This document shows, piece by piece, positions 8,898 to 18,537 of a stretch of DNA of 64,000 nucleotides. The DNA lies in the NCBI GenBank assembly GCA_050290785.1, contig JBNKIR010000041.1:52173-116172 (forward strand), written 5' to 3'. Positions within the stretch are counted from its first letter, which is position 1; every line of letters starts with the position of its first letter. Both the position numbers and the translations under genes were made by a program. A model generated the notes under the pieces. That model saw only the letters and a program-made list of their open reading frames with translations. It was not told the DNA's origin and ran no database searches. Origin of the DNA: JAAGZL01 sp050290785. GTDB taxonomy: Bacteria > Pseudomonadota > Gammaproteobacteria > Chromatiales > Chromatiaceae.

Positions 8898-9839
8898 ATG
8901 ACCCAACCCTTGAACATCATATTTGCCGGAACGCCGGAATTTTCTGTGCCGCCTCTAGCTGCCCTGCTCGAATCAGGGCACAGAGTCATCGCCGTCTACA
9001 CCCAGCCGGATCGTCCTGCGGGCAGGGGGCGCAAGCTGACGGCAAGTCCGGTCAAGCAGCTGGCGCTGGAGCACGCCATTCCGGTCTACCAACCAAAAAA
9101 CTTCAAAGACGAATCCGATCTATCGAAGTTTGAAGGCCTGAATGCAGACCTGATGGTGGTGGTGGCCTATGGCCTGCTCCTGCCGCAACGGATTCTGGAT
9201 GCCCCACGCCTGGGCTGTATCAATATCCACGCCTCCCTGCTGCCGCGCTGGCGTGGCGCGGCACCGATCCAGCGTTCCATCCTGGCCGGTGATATAAAGA
9301 CCGGTATAACCATCATGCAGATGGATGCAGGACTGGACACCGGGCCGATGCTGTTAAAGAAGGGCTGTCCTATCGAGGCCGATGATAGCGGCGGGACACT
9401 GCACGACCGCCTGTCGCTGCTAGGCGCAGAGGCGTTGCTGGAGGCATTGCCCGGTATTGCCGATGGGAATATTGAGGCCGAACCACAGGACGACAGCCAG
9501 GCGAAATATGCCGCAAAACTGGATAAGAGAGAGGCGATTATCGACTGGACCCGCAGCGCGGAAGAACTAAGCAGACAGGTGCGGGCATTCGATCCCTGGC
9601 CGGTAGCGCAGACCGCTTATGCAGACAAGGTGCTGCGTATATGGGAGGGGAGCCCTCTGTCCGGGGGAGATGGCGCCAGGCCCGGAGAGGTGGTCTCATG
9701 TGGCAAAGAGGGAATAGATGTGGCCACGGGCGACGGTCTGCTGCGAATCAAGAGATTACAGCTACCGGGTAAACGCGCCATGAGTGCAGCCGATTTTCTC
9801 AACGCCCAGGTATTGGATGGGGTGATACTTGGGCAATAG
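8898..9839 (+). CDS. fmt: Methionyl-tRNA formyltransferase
   Basis: From ATG 8898 the product is 313 residues, matching the family. An in-frame upstream start at 8862 is rejected because the protein homology begins at MTQPLNIIFAGTPEF and AGAGACAAGG lies just before 8898. Fmt transfers formyl from 10-formyl-THF to initiator Met-tRNA. The active-site segment INIHASLLPRWRGAAPIQ and the GITIMQMDAGLDTGPML loop are intact, and the C-terminal OB-like domain follows. It pairs with def, and its 3' end overlaps rsmB by 11 bp. Confidence 0.95.
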   Translation: MTQPLNIIFAGTPEFSVPPLAALLESGHRVIAVYTQPDRPAGRGRKLTASPVKQLALEHAIPVYQPKNFKDESDLSKFEGLNADLMVVVAYGLLLPQRILDAPRLGCINIHASLLPRWRGAAPIQRSILAGDIKTGITIMQMDAGLDTGPMLLKKGCPIEADDSGGTLHDRLSLLGAEALLEALPGIADGNIEAEPQDDSQAKYAAKLDKREAIIDWTRSAEELSRQVRAFDPWPVAQTAYADKVLRIWEGSPLSGGDGARPGEVVSCGKEGIDVATGDGLLRIKRLQLPGKRAMSAADFLNAQVLDGVILGQ

Positions 9840-11187
9840 ACAAAATTCAGCAGGAGACCACAAGACCAGATCAAACCCTAGTGGCGGGTCGGGTGGGGCG
9901 CGAGTCCAGGCTGCCAGGATAATCTTAAGGGTGGCGGACGGCGCATCACTCTCTGATGTGTTGGCGCAGCGCCTATCCGACATACCTGTGCGGGACCGGG
10001 CCTTGGTCCAGGAATTATGTTACGGCGTATCGCGCTGGTGGCTGCGTCTGCAGTGGCTCACACAAAATCTGCTAGAGAAACCCCTGAAGAGGAGGGACCG
10101 GGATCTGGAGGTACTGATACTGGTCGGGCTGTATCAACTACTCTATATGCGAACCCCTCCCCATGCAGCCGTTGCGGAGACGGTTGAAGGTACCAAGGGA
10201 CTGGGCAAATCCTGGGCCTCTGGTCTGGTAAACGGTGTCCTACGCAACTTCATGCGTAAACAGGATGATCTGCTGGCGGCCATTGCCGATGATATCTCCG
10301 CCGATCTGTCCTGTCCGCAGTGGCTATTAGACGAGGTCAGGGCTGCATGGCCGGACAGATGGCGCCCGATCCTGGAGGCGGTCAATCACCGGCCTCCGAT
10401 GAGTCTGCGGGTAAATCTGAAACAGTGCACCAGGAAGGACTACGTAGCAAGGCTGAAGGATAGATCGATCACCGCCAGACCGATCCCTGGGGTTGAGTCG
10501 GGTCTGGTGTTGGATCAAGCCCTGGATGTCTTCGAACTGCCCGGATTTTCGGATGGGGCGGTCTCGGTCCAGGATGGCGGGGCCCAGCTTGCCGCCGCCC
10601 TCATGGCCCCGAAGCCAGGGCAGGAGGTTTTGGATCTCTGTGCAGCACCAGGTGGCAAGACCTGCCATATCCTGGAGACGGCCTCGGACGACATAGCCAT
10701 GACCGCGGTGGATGTCAGTGCCGAGCGACTGCAAAGGGTGCAGGAAAACCTGGATCGCCTTGGGCTCAAGGCCAATCTCCAGACTGGTGATGCGACGGAG
10801 ACACAGGGGGCCTGGGCGCAACAACGGTACGATCGAATCCTGTTGGATGTCCCCTGCTCAGCCACAGGCGTGATCAGGCGCCATCCGGACATCAAATTGT
10901 TGAGACGTAGTGATGACATCATCTCTTTGGCGCAGTTGCAGCGAAAGATATTTAACTCCGCATGGTCGCTGCTGAAACCTGGAGGCATCCTGGTATATGC
11001 CACATGCTCTCTGCTGCCACAGGAGAATGAGGAACAGATTGGACATTTTCTGTCTAACTATCCGGATATATCGGAATTGGCCATAGAAGGGTGCTGGGGG
11101 CATCCACGCCGTTTTGGACGACAGACCATTCCAGGTGAAGACACAATGGACGGGTTCTACTATGCACGACTGCAGAAGGGATGCTGA
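9829..11187 (+). CDS. rsmB: 16S rRNA (cytosine-967 C5) methyltransferase RsmB
   Basis: The 452-residue protein has an N-terminal NusB-like domain (residues about 25-165) and a C-terminal SAM-dependent methyltransferase domain. Motifs visible are LDLCAAPGGKTCHILE for SAM binding, LLDVPCSATGVIRRHPDIK with the catalytic PC cysteine, and YATCSLLPQENEEQ carrying the second cysteine. The TTG at 9829 overlaps the end of fmt; the homologous N terminus begins near ARVQAARIILR, so a slightly later start is possible. The first 25 residues are low-complexity and Gly/Ser rich. Confidence 0.93.
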   Translation: MGNRQNSAGDHKTRSNPSGGSGGARVQAARIILRVADGASLSDVLAQRLSDIPVRDRALVQELCYGVSRWWLRLQWLTQNLLEKPLKRRDRDLEVLILVGLYQLLYMRTPPHAAVAETVEGTKGLGKSWASGLVNGVLRNFMRKQDDLLAAIADDISADLSCPQWLLDEVRAAWPDRWRPILEAVNHRPPMSLRVNLKQCTRKDYVARLKDRSITARPIPGVESGLVLDQALDVFELPGFSDGAVSVQDGGAQLAAALMAPKPGQEVLDLCAAPGGKTCHILETASDDIAMTAVDVSAERLQRVQENLDRLGLKANLQTGDATETQGAWAQQRYDRILLDVPCSATGVIRRHPDIKLLRRSDDIISLAQLQRKIFNSAWSLLKPGGILVYATCSLLPQENEEQIGHFLSNYPDISELAIEGCWGHPRRFGRQTIPGEDTMDGFYYARLQKGC

Positions 11188-11266
11188 GACAGAGTTATGC
11201 GGATTTGGTGGCGTTTTGTTGTATCATTCAAACAACATAGGTTCCTGGAACCAAAAAGGAAAATAA

Positions 11267-11848
11267 TTGCTACCTTTCTCTCTGCAACATAATCGTATTC
11301 TGAAGACCGGACCTTGGGTGCTGCTATTTGCGTTGCTGTCTCCAATGGCGTCCCAAGCGGCTGATTACAAGATACTCAATCAGACCTGCCGCTCCTCAGA
11401 GGAGGCCTTCGTTCTGGATGCAAATATAGACTACAACTTTTCAGATAAGGTGATTGAGGCGCTGCAGAACGGCGTGCCCATCACCCTGGAATTGCACCTG
11501 CAGGTAAGAAAGAAAGGTGCCTGGCTGTGGGAAAAGGACCTGCTGGACACCCGCCTGCGTTACCAGATTCGTTATCATGCCCTGGCCTCGGTATATCAGG
11601 TGGTTGATCTGCAGAATGACAGCCAGGAGAGCTTCGTAACCCGAGAGATTGCAATCACCGCCCTCGGTGATATCCAGTCTATGCCTGTGATCAGGCATGA
11701 TCAGATGGAAAATGGCAAGATCTATACCGTGAGCCTGAAAACCTCATTGGATGTTGACGCCCTACCGCTTCCTCTGCGTCCTATCGCATACCTTTCACCT
11801 TCCTGGAATCAATCCAGCGAGTGGCGTTCATGCCTAATCCGTCGGTAG
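11267..11848 (+). CDS. DUF4390 family exported protein
   Basis: The 193-residue protein starts at TTG 11267, preceded by AAAAAGGA. A hydrophobic segment (WVLLFALLSPMASQAADY, residues about 18-35) with an A-x-A-like end predicts a signal peptide. The rest resembles the DUF4390 family encoded upstream of ntrY-type kinases: LDANIDYNFSDKVIEALQNGVPITLELHLQV and RYQIRYHALASVYQVVDL. Function is unknown. Its stop overlaps the start of the kinase gene by 19 bp, which suggests translational coupling and a functional link to signalling. Confidence 0.8.
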   Translation: MLPFSLQHNRILKTGPWVLLFALLSPMASQAADYKILNQTCRSSEEAFVLDANIDYNFSDKVIEALQNGVPITLELHLQVRKKGAWLWEKDLLDTRLRYQIRYHALASVYQVVDLQNDSQESFVTREIAITALGDIQSMPVIRHDQMENGKIYTVSLKTSLDVDALPLPLRPIAYLSPSWNQSSEWRSCLIRR

Positions 11849-14085
11849 GAAAGATCACTTCCAGGGCCCTCCCTGTCATAGCGTTGCTGGGACTGCTGCT
11901 CGTGGCCCTGCACCTGATGAGCAGCGCCGTGCAGAATTCGGAAGAGCTGGACAGCCTGTTCATCCCGCTACTGTTGTTCACCCTGGTGGGAATGTTCCTG
12001 CTGGTGGCACTGGTGGTAGTAAACATCGTAGGCCTGGTAAAACGCTATCGCAGTCACGAGGCCGGATCACGTCTGACCTTGCGTTTGGTTACCATATTTG
12101 TCGCTCTCTCTCTGGTCCCTGTGGCTGTTGTCTATTTCTACTCACAGCAGTTTTTGCTGCATGGCATCGATAACTGGTTTGATGTGAGGATAGATAAGGC
12201 GATGGAAGATGCCCTGGGTCTGAGTAAGAAATCCCTGGATCTGCATCGTCGGGAAAAGTTACGCAGCACCAAAAGGATCTTGTCCGATATGGACGCGGTG
12301 TCCGTGCCCGGCATGAGTCTCAGTTTGGAGGAGATGCGTGATCGTTACGGCGCCTCTGAACTGATCCTCATAGACAGCAAAACCTTCGGGGTAATTGCCA
12401 GCAGTAATGCAGACCCCTCGGTGCTGGTTCCTGATGTTCCGGACATGTCTATCCTGCAACAGGTACTGGATGGAGGCGAATATATCGGTCTGGCCCCTAT
12501 GGGAGAGACATCACTGCTGCATTTGCGCGTGGTGGTCACAGATGCATTTCGTCCGGTCATCCTGCAGGCCCTCTACCCCACCACTGACACCATCAGCGGC
12601 CTGTCGGAAGAGGTACAGCGTGCCTACAACCATTACAAGGAACTGGCATACCTGCGGGAAAGCATTAAGAGCACCTTTACCCTGACCCTGGCACTTGTCC
12701 TGCTGTTCAGCCTGTTTTCAGCGGTCTGGGCGGCATTCTTTACAGCAAGACGCCTGGTTGCCCCGGTGGCGGATATAGCGAAGGGCACCAAGGCGGTGGC
12801 AGACGGAGACTATAGCGGCCAACTGCCGGTACCGAAGCACAAAGATGAGATAAGCACTCTCATAACATCCTTTAATACCATGACACAGCGTATTGCACAG
12901 GCGCGAGATCTGGCGGAGAACAGTCAGCGCCAGGTGGAGTCCCAGCGCGCCTATCTGGAGACGGTACTGAGTAATCTTTCATCTGGAGTTATGACCTTTG
13001 ATCCCGACGGCACCCTGAGAACGGCCAACTATGCGGCCAGTCTGATCCTGCAGGTGGATATGGCCGAGATGCAGGGCGAACGCCTGGATATCCTGGCGCG
13101 CAAATCAGGAAAGATGCAGCAATTTGTGGATCTGCTGCAGGAACCGCTATCGGAGAAGGGACAAGACTGGCATGGAGAGATCATCCTCTATGGTAGCGAG
13201 GGACGACAGATACTGCATTGTCACAGTACTCCTTTGGCCGGACTGGGGGGGGATGCAAACAGCGGCCATGTCCTGGTGTTCGACGACATCACCACCCTGA
13301 TAAAGGCCCAGAGGGACTCGGCCTGGGGTGAGGTGGCGCGCCGCCTGGCCCATGAGATCAAAAACCCACTCACACCCATACAGCTTGCAGCAGAGCGGTT
13401 ACGCCATAAATATCTACGGCATATGGACGCAGCGGATGCTGCGGTATTGGACCGATCAACCCATACCATTGTGCAGCAGGTGGAGGCCATGAAAGAGATG
13501 GTCAACGCCTTCTCCGATTATGCCCGTCCATCCAAGATGATGCCGGAACCCTTAATCCTAGATAATCTGGTATCAGAGATACTGGAATTATATCGTGACT
13601 CAGTTGCGGATATAGACCTGAAGTCAGATCTGGCATCAGATCAGGTTAAGATCGAGGCCGATCCAGTGCGCATACGACAGGTGGTGCATAATCTAGTGAA
13701 AAATGCCCAGGAGGCAGTGATGGAACAGGGGGGAGGTGAGATAAGTATCACCACCCGACAGGTGTTTGCAGCGGATGCACGTTTTGTAGAATTCCAGGTG
13801 TGTGACAATGGACCAGGATTTAGAGTCGAGAATATGGCCAATCTGTTTGAACCCTACGTGACCACCAAGGCCAAGGGCACTGGTCTCGGACTTGCCATCG
13901 TGAAGAAGATAATTGAGGAGCATGGGGGTATGATCTGGGCTGAGAACCGTAGTGAAGGCGGAGGCCTGGTCGCTTTTCGTCTGCCTATAATGACCGCTAA
14001 TATAGATGTCGCGTACAGTTCCGGCACACAACAATTCGAAGATGACGCCGCAAATAAAGAACAGAGATTGAGGAACAATAGATGA
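11830..14085 (+). CDS. ntrY: NtrY-type membrane sensor histidine kinase
   Basis: From ATG 11830 the protein is 751 residues. Three hydrophobic segments lie in the first 120 residues, followed by a sensor region of about 170 residues and another transmembrane helix near residue 285. A HAMP domain follows (ARRLVAPVADIAKGTKAVADGDY), then a PAS domain (residues about 375-480). The phospho-acceptor box is ARRLAHEIKNPLTPIQ, then HATPase motifs LVKNAQEA, DNGPGF and GTGLGLAIVKK. The ATGA overlap with the regulator gene shows a classical pair. The signal is unknown. GTG 11821 is the alternative start. Confidence 0.88.
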   Translation: MPNPSVGKITSRALPVIALLGLLLVALHLMSSAVQNSEELDSLFIPLLLFTLVGMFLLVALVVVNIVGLVKRYRSHEAGSRLTLRLVTIFVALSLVPVAVVYFYSQQFLLHGIDNWFDVRIDKAMEDALGLSKKSLDLHRREKLRSTKRILSDMDAVSVPGMSLSLEEMRDRYGASELILIDSKTFGVIASSNADPSVLVPDVPDMSILQQVLDGGEYIGLAPMGETSLLHLRVVVTDAFRPVILQALYPTTDTISGLSEEVQRAYNHYKELAYLRESIKSTFTLTLALVLLFSLFSAVWAAFFTARRLVAPVADIAKGTKAVADGDYSGQLPVPKHKDEISTLITSFNTMTQRIAQARDLAENSQRQVESQRAYLETVLSNLSSGVMTFDPDGTLRTANYAASLILQVDMAEMQGERLDILARKSGKMQQFVDLLQEPLSEKGQDWHGEIILYGSEGRQILHCHSTPLAGLGGDANSGHVLVFDDITTLIKAQRDSAWGEVARRLAHEIKNPLTPIQLAAERLRHKYLRHMDAADAAVLDRSTHTIVQQVEAMKEMVNAFSDYARPSKMMPEPLILDNLVSEILELYRDSVADIDLKSDLASDQVKIEADPVRIRQVVHNLVKNAQEAVMEQGGGEISITTRQVFAADARFVEFQVCDNGPGFRVENMANLFEPYVTTKAKGTGLGLAIVKKIIEEHGGMIWAENRSEGGGLVAFRLPIMTANIDVAYSSGTQQFEDDAANKEQRLRNNR

Positions 14086-15449
14086 GTCAGCCCCACATAC
14101 TGGTTGTAGATGATGAACCAGATATCAGAACCCTGGTAAGGGAGATCCTGGAAGATGAGGGCTATTCGGTAGCTACTGCAGAAAACGGGGCCACGGCCCG
14201 TAGCGCCCTGCGGGACCGCCGACCTGACCTAGTGCTACTGGATATCTGGATGCCGGATGTAGATGGCATCACCCTATTAAAGGAGTGGTCTGAAGATGAT
14301 GGACTCCCCTGTCCCGTGATCATGATGTCAGGACACGGCACCGTTGAAACGGCTGTAGAGGCAACCCGTTATGGGGCCTACGATTTTCTGGAGAAGCCGC
14401 TTTCCCTGGCGAAACTGCTGCTGACGGTAGAGCGTGCGCTTGAAGCCGACAGACTGCAGCAGGAGAACCTGGGGCTACGCCGTCATGTGCAGCACATGGT
14501 GGAACCTGTAGGCAAGAGCCCTGTAATTCAGCGTCTGCGGGAACAGGTAAAACGTGTGGCGCAGCACGACTCATGGGTGTTGATAACCGGACAGGCGGGG
14601 ACAGGCAGAGAAACCTTTGCCCGCTATCTCCACAGCCAAAGTTCCAGACGCGATGGACTGTTTGTGGATGTGGCGGTGTCATCCATATCCAAGGGAAATT
14701 CCGCGCGTGAGCTGTTTGGAAGCGAAAAGGACGAGCGTATTCAATACGGCGCCCTGGAGCAGGCCCGTGGTGGCACCCTGTTTCTGGATGAGGTCGCAGA
14801 TATGGACCTGGAGTCCCAGTCTCTATTGCTGGGGGCGTTGGATACAGGCTCTTTCATCCGAATTGGAGGGGCGGACCCGGTCGACATCGATGTGCGTATT
14901 GTGGCCGCCACCAAACGTGATCTGGAGAGCGAGGTGCATGAGGGTCGTTTTCGCGAAGATCTGTTTTACCATTTGAACGTAGTTCCACTCAACGTGCCGC
15001 CGTTGCGGGAGCACGCAGAGGATGTCCCTGATCTGCTAAACTTCTACATCGACCATTTTGTGCAGCATGAAAAGTTGCCCTATAGACATTTCAGCGTGGG
15101 GGCCCAGAACTTTCTCCGCAATTACGGATGGCCCGGCAACGTCCGTGAGTTGAAGAATATGGTGCAACGCCTGCTGATCCTGGGCGCCGGGGAAGAGATT
15201 ACCCAAGATGAGGTGGAACTTGCGGTAAATGGGCGCAGGGTTACCGAGATAGTGGATGCCGGTGGAATGTTCTCATTTGACCAGCCGTTACGTCAGGCCA
15301 GAGAACAGTTTGAGAAGGTGTATCTGGAGTATCAGTTGGAAAAAAATAACGGAAATGTAAGCAAGACCGCTGCCGAGGTGGAGATGGAGAGGACCCACCT
15401 CTACCGCAAGCTGAAATCTTTGGGTATCGAGATAAAAGATAAGAAGTAG
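14082..15449 (+). CDS. ntrX: NtrX-like response regulator with degenerate AAA+ domain
   Basis: The 455-residue protein has a receiver domain (phospho-acceptor D54 in LVLLDIWMPDVDG, conserved K105), an AAA+ domain and a C-terminal Fis-type helix-turn-helix (NNGNVSKTAAEVEMERTHLYRKL). In the AAA+ domain the Walker A reads GQAGTGRE at 170-177, with Arg176 where Lys is expected. The GAFTGA loop used to contact sigma-54 is absent at 214-223 and replaced by SEKDERIQYG. Walker B (FLDEVAD) is intact. NtrX proteins lacking GAFTGA are known, so it probably acts as a repressor or activator without sigma-54 remodelling. The Lys-to-Arg change is additional. Confidence 0.87.
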   Translation: MSQPHILVVDDEPDIRTLVREILEDEGYSVATAENGATARSALRDRRPDLVLLDIWMPDVDGITLLKEWSEDDGLPCPVIMMSGHGTVETAVEATRYGAYDFLEKPLSLAKLLLTVERALEADRLQQENLGLRRHVQHMVEPVGKSPVIQRLREQVKRVAQHDSWVLITGQAGTGRETFARYLHSQSSRRDGLFVDVAVSSISKGNSARELFGSEKDERIQYGALEQARGGTLFLDEVADMDLESQSLLLGALDTGSFIRIGGADPVDIDVRIVAATKRDLESEVHEGRFREDLFYHLNVVPLNVPPLREHAEDVPDLLNFYIDHFVQHEKLPYRHFSVGAQNFLRNYGWPGNVRELKNMVQRLLILGAGEEITQDEVELAVNGRRVTEIVDAGGMFSFDQPLRQAREQFEKVYLEYQLEKNNGNVSKTAAEVEMERTHLYRKLKSLGIEIKDKK

Positions 15450-15513
15450 CGACACACTATTGTGTATGGCTGCAAATGATCACTGCATTATCAAATAAGA
15501 TCAAAATATTGAG

Positions 15514-16887
15514 ATGAAGATTATCATTCTTGGCGCAGGACAGGTTGGCACCTCCGTGGCGGAAAATCTGGTTCTGGAAGATAACGATATAACCATCGTT
15601 GACAAGAACCCCGATCTGCTCAAGGGATTGGAGGATCGTCTGGATCTACGTACGGTGCATGGACACGCGGCCTATCCCGATGTGTTGATGCAGGCCGGGG
15701 CGGAGGACGCGGATATGATCCTGGCGGTCACCAACAGCGACGAGACCAACATGGTCGCATGTCAGGTGGCATATAGCCTGTTCCGAACACCCACCAAGAT
15801 CGCGCGAGTGAGATCCCAGGGCTTTCTTAACTACCCACAACTGTTCGATACCGATGCCATGCCGGTGGACCTTCTGATCAGTCCGGAGCAATCGGTTACC
15901 GACTACATCTGTCGACTGATCGAATACCCCGGTGCTTTGCAGGTGCTGGATTTTGCCGAAGGCAGGATTCGGCTGGTGGCGGTACGGGCCTATCATGGCG
16001 GCCCGCTGGTGGGGCAGAAGCTAAGAACCCTGTACGATCATATGCCCGACGTGGACGCCAGAGTTGCGGCCATCTATCGTCAGGGCAAGGCAATTCAACC
16101 GGAAGGCGACACCAAGATCGAGGTGGATGACGAGGTGTTTTTTATCGCTGCCGTGGAGAATATCCGTGCGGTCATGGGTGAGCTGCGCAAACTGGAACGC
16201 CCCCTCAAACGGGTGATCATTGCCGGTGGCGGTAATATAGGCAGACGCCTGGCAATGGAACTGCAACAGGAGTATCAAGTAAAGGTCATCGACCGGGGCA
16301 GAAACAGATCCAAGGCATTGGCGGAAGAGCTGGACAAATGCATAGTACTGAATGGGGATGGGGCAGACGAAGATCTCCTGCTGGATGAAAACATCGAAAA
16401 CACCGATGTCTTCTGCGCCGTAACCAATGATGACGAAGCGAACATCCTCTCCGCCATGTTGGCCAAACGCTTGGGTGCGCGCAAGGTGATGGCACTGATA
16501 AATCGTCCCTCCTACGTGGATCTGGTGCAGAGTGGGCCGATCGATATAGCCATCTCACCACAACATGCCACTATCGGCACCCTCTTGGCCCATGTTCGAC
16601 GTGGTGATGTAGAGGTGGCTCACTCTCTGCGCCGGGGTGCCGCGGAGGCGATCGAGGCGGTTGCCCACGGCGACTCCTCGTCCTCGAAGGTCGTGGGCAA
16701 GATGATTGAGGATATAAAACTGCCCAAGGGTACGAGCATAGGGGCGATCCTGCGGGGCGAAGAGGTACTGATTGCCCACCACGATACCGTGATTGAATCC
16801 GAGGACCATGTGATCCTGTTTCTCGTGGATAAGCGCCGCATCGCTGAGGTGGAGAAACTGTTCCAGGTCGATGTTACATTTTTATGA
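15514..16887 (+). CDS. trkA: Trk system potassium uptake regulator TrkA
   Basis: The 457-residue peripheral membrane protein gates TrkH. Two RCK units are visible: an N-terminal Rossmann fold (IIILGAGQVGTSVAENL) with a TrkA_C domain near 140-225, and a second fold beginning RVIIAGGGNIGRRLA near residue 232 with another TrkA_C. Both dinucleotide-binding glycine motifs are intact. It is followed 64 bp later by trkH. This is the only trkA in the window, although a second trkH lies at 53-54.5 kb. Confidence 0.95.
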   Translation: MKIIILGAGQVGTSVAENLVLEDNDITIVDKNPDLLKGLEDRLDLRTVHGHAAYPDVLMQAGAEDADMILAVTNSDETNMVACQVAYSLFRTPTKIARVRSQGFLNYPQLFDTDAMPVDLLISPEQSVTDYICRLIEYPGALQVLDFAEGRIRLVAVRAYHGGPLVGQKLRTLYDHMPDVDARVAAIYRQGKAIQPEGDTKIEVDDEVFFIAAVENIRAVMGELRKLERPLKRVIIAGGGNIGRRLAMELQQEYQVKVIDRGRNRSKALAEELDKCIVLNGDGADEDLLLDENIENTDVFCAVTNDDEANILSAMLAKRLGARKVMALINRPSYVDLVQSGPIDIAISPQHATIGTLLAHVRRGDVEVAHSLRRGAAEAIEAVAHGDSSSSKVVGKMIEDIKLPKGTSIGAILRGEEVLIAHHDTVIESEDHVILFLVDKRRIAEVEKLFQVDVTFL

Positions 16888-16951
16888 GGACACTCGTTTT
16901 TAACCTGATCCAGGATAGGATTTGCGCCTGTTCGGAAATCCGGGGTAGCGC

Positions 16952-18403
16952 ATGAGTTTCGTAGTGGTTCAGCGCATACTCGGTATTCTCATGATGGTAT
17001 TCAGCCTGAGTATGCTACCGCCGATGCTGGTCTCACTGCTGTTCAGTGATGGGGCTCTACTGGCGTTTTTTGCCGGATTTTGTGGCATCTTCCTGATCGG
17101 GGCGCTCTGCTGGTATCCGGTGCGCCGGGAAAAACGTGAATTTAGACTGCGTGACGGCTTCATGATAGTGGTGATGTTCTGGACCGTCCTAGGTCTCTTA
17201 GGTGCGGTACCGTTAGTCCTTGCCGAATACCCGCAAATATCTGTTACAGATGCGATCTTCGAGTCAATATCGGGATTGACCACGACTGGCGCTACGGTCA
17301 TCGTCGGTCTGGACAGTCTACCGAAATCGATCCTGTTTTATCGTCAACAACTGCAGTGGCTGGGCGGTATGGGGATCATCGTGCTGGCGGTTGCAGTTCT
17401 GCCCATGCTCGGTATTGGCGGCATGCAGCTCTATCGGGCCGAGACTCCGGGGCCCATGAAAAATTCCAAGCTAACGCCCAGGATCACAGAGACGGCCAAG
17501 GCCCTCTGGTTTATCTATCTCGGCCTTACCGTTGCCTGCACCCTGGGCTACTGGCTGGCCGGTATGGACATGTTCGATGCGCTGGCCCATGCCTTTTCCA
17601 CCATAGCTATCGGTGGTTTTTCCACCCATGATGCCAGCATGGGGTTCTTTGACAGCGCCTTGATAGAGGCGGTAGCCGTGGTATTTATGCTGCTCTCCGG
17701 CATCAATTTCGCGCTGCACTTTGTGGTGGTGAAACGCAGGGATATACGGGCATATCTCCGTGACAGTGAATTGCTCTTCTATGTTGGCATTCTCTCAGTG
17801 GTCTCTGTGTTGGCGGTATTGGTGCTTCACTCCTCCAATACCTATTCTGACTGGGGACGGGCCGTCAGCAGGGGGATATTTCAGGCCGTTTCCATAGGGA
17901 CAACCGCCGGTTTCACCACTGCGGATTATTCACAGTGGCCAGGATTTGTCGCCATCCTACTTCTGTTCACCAGCTTTATAGGCGGCTGCGCCGGATCCAC
18001 AGGCGGCGGAATCAAGGTGATCAGATTTCTCCTCCTGATCAAACAGGGTATACGTGAGATCAAGCGCCTGATCCATCCCAATGCCGAGATCCCGGTCCGG
18101 GTTGGTGGCAAGGCCATTGAACCACGGGTAGTGGATGCGGTTTGGGGGTTTTTTGCCCTATATGTGGGCTGCTTTACGGTGATGTATCTGGCCCTGTCTC
18201 TGACCGGGCTCGATTTGATGACCTCTTTTTCCGCAGTTGCGGCCTGTATCAACAATCTAGGCCCAGGCCTGTCCGCGGTCGCATCCAACTATGCTGCATT
18301 GAATGATCCGGCAAAGTGGATCCTCTGTTTCGCCATGTTGTTGGGGAGACTGGAGATCTTCACCCTGCTGGTACTCTTTTCGGCCGCCTATTGGCGAAAG
18401 TAG
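16952..18403 (+). CDS. trkH: Trk potassium uptake channel TrkH (copy 1)
   Basis: The 483-residue integral membrane protein is the K+-translocating subunit that works with TrkA. Four pore-loop repeats can be seen, with filter-like segments such as SGLTTTGATVIVGLDSLP, FSTIAIGGFSTHDASMGFF, GTTAGFTTADYSQWP and a C-terminal NNLGPGLS. Length and hydrophobicity are typical. It forms a trkA-trkH unit in the same orientation as ntrYX. Confidence 0.94.
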   Translation: MSFVVVQRILGILMMVFSLSMLPPMLVSLLFSDGALLAFFAGFCGIFLIGALCWYPVRREKREFRLRDGFMIVVMFWTVLGLLGAVPLVLAEYPQISVTDAIFESISGLTTTGATVIVGLDSLPKSILFYRQQLQWLGGMGIIVLAVAVLPMLGIGGMQLYRAETPGPMKNSKLTPRITETAKALWFIYLGLTVACTLGYWLAGMDMFDALAHAFSTIAIGGFSTHDASMGFFDSALIEAVAVVFMLLSGINFALHFVVVKRRDIRAYLRDSELLFYVGILSVVSVLAVLVLHSSNTYSDWGRAVSRGIFQAVSIGTTAGFTTADYSQWPGFVAILLLFTSFIGGCAGSTGGGIKVIRFLLLIKQGIREIKRLIHPNAEIPVRVGGKAIEPRVVDAVWGFFALYVGCFTVMYLALSLTGLDLMTSFSAVAACINNLGPGLSAVASNYAALNDPAKWILCFAMLLGRLEIFTLLVLFSAAYWRK

Positions 18404-18537
18404 CACTCCTTTTACCTGATTCTGCTTGCCGACATGGCCTAAAACATCACAACAAAACAGACCCAAACCGTTCAGGTTTGGTTCATGCCCCATCCCCTAT
18501 TCTGAAGTTGAATCAAACAGAGATAGGAGGATTCATC

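Noticed and set aside
18463..18481. CCAAACC-GTTCA-GGTTTGG hairpin after trkH as a terminator
   Set aside because: It has a 7-bp stem and no following T-run; too weak to call.
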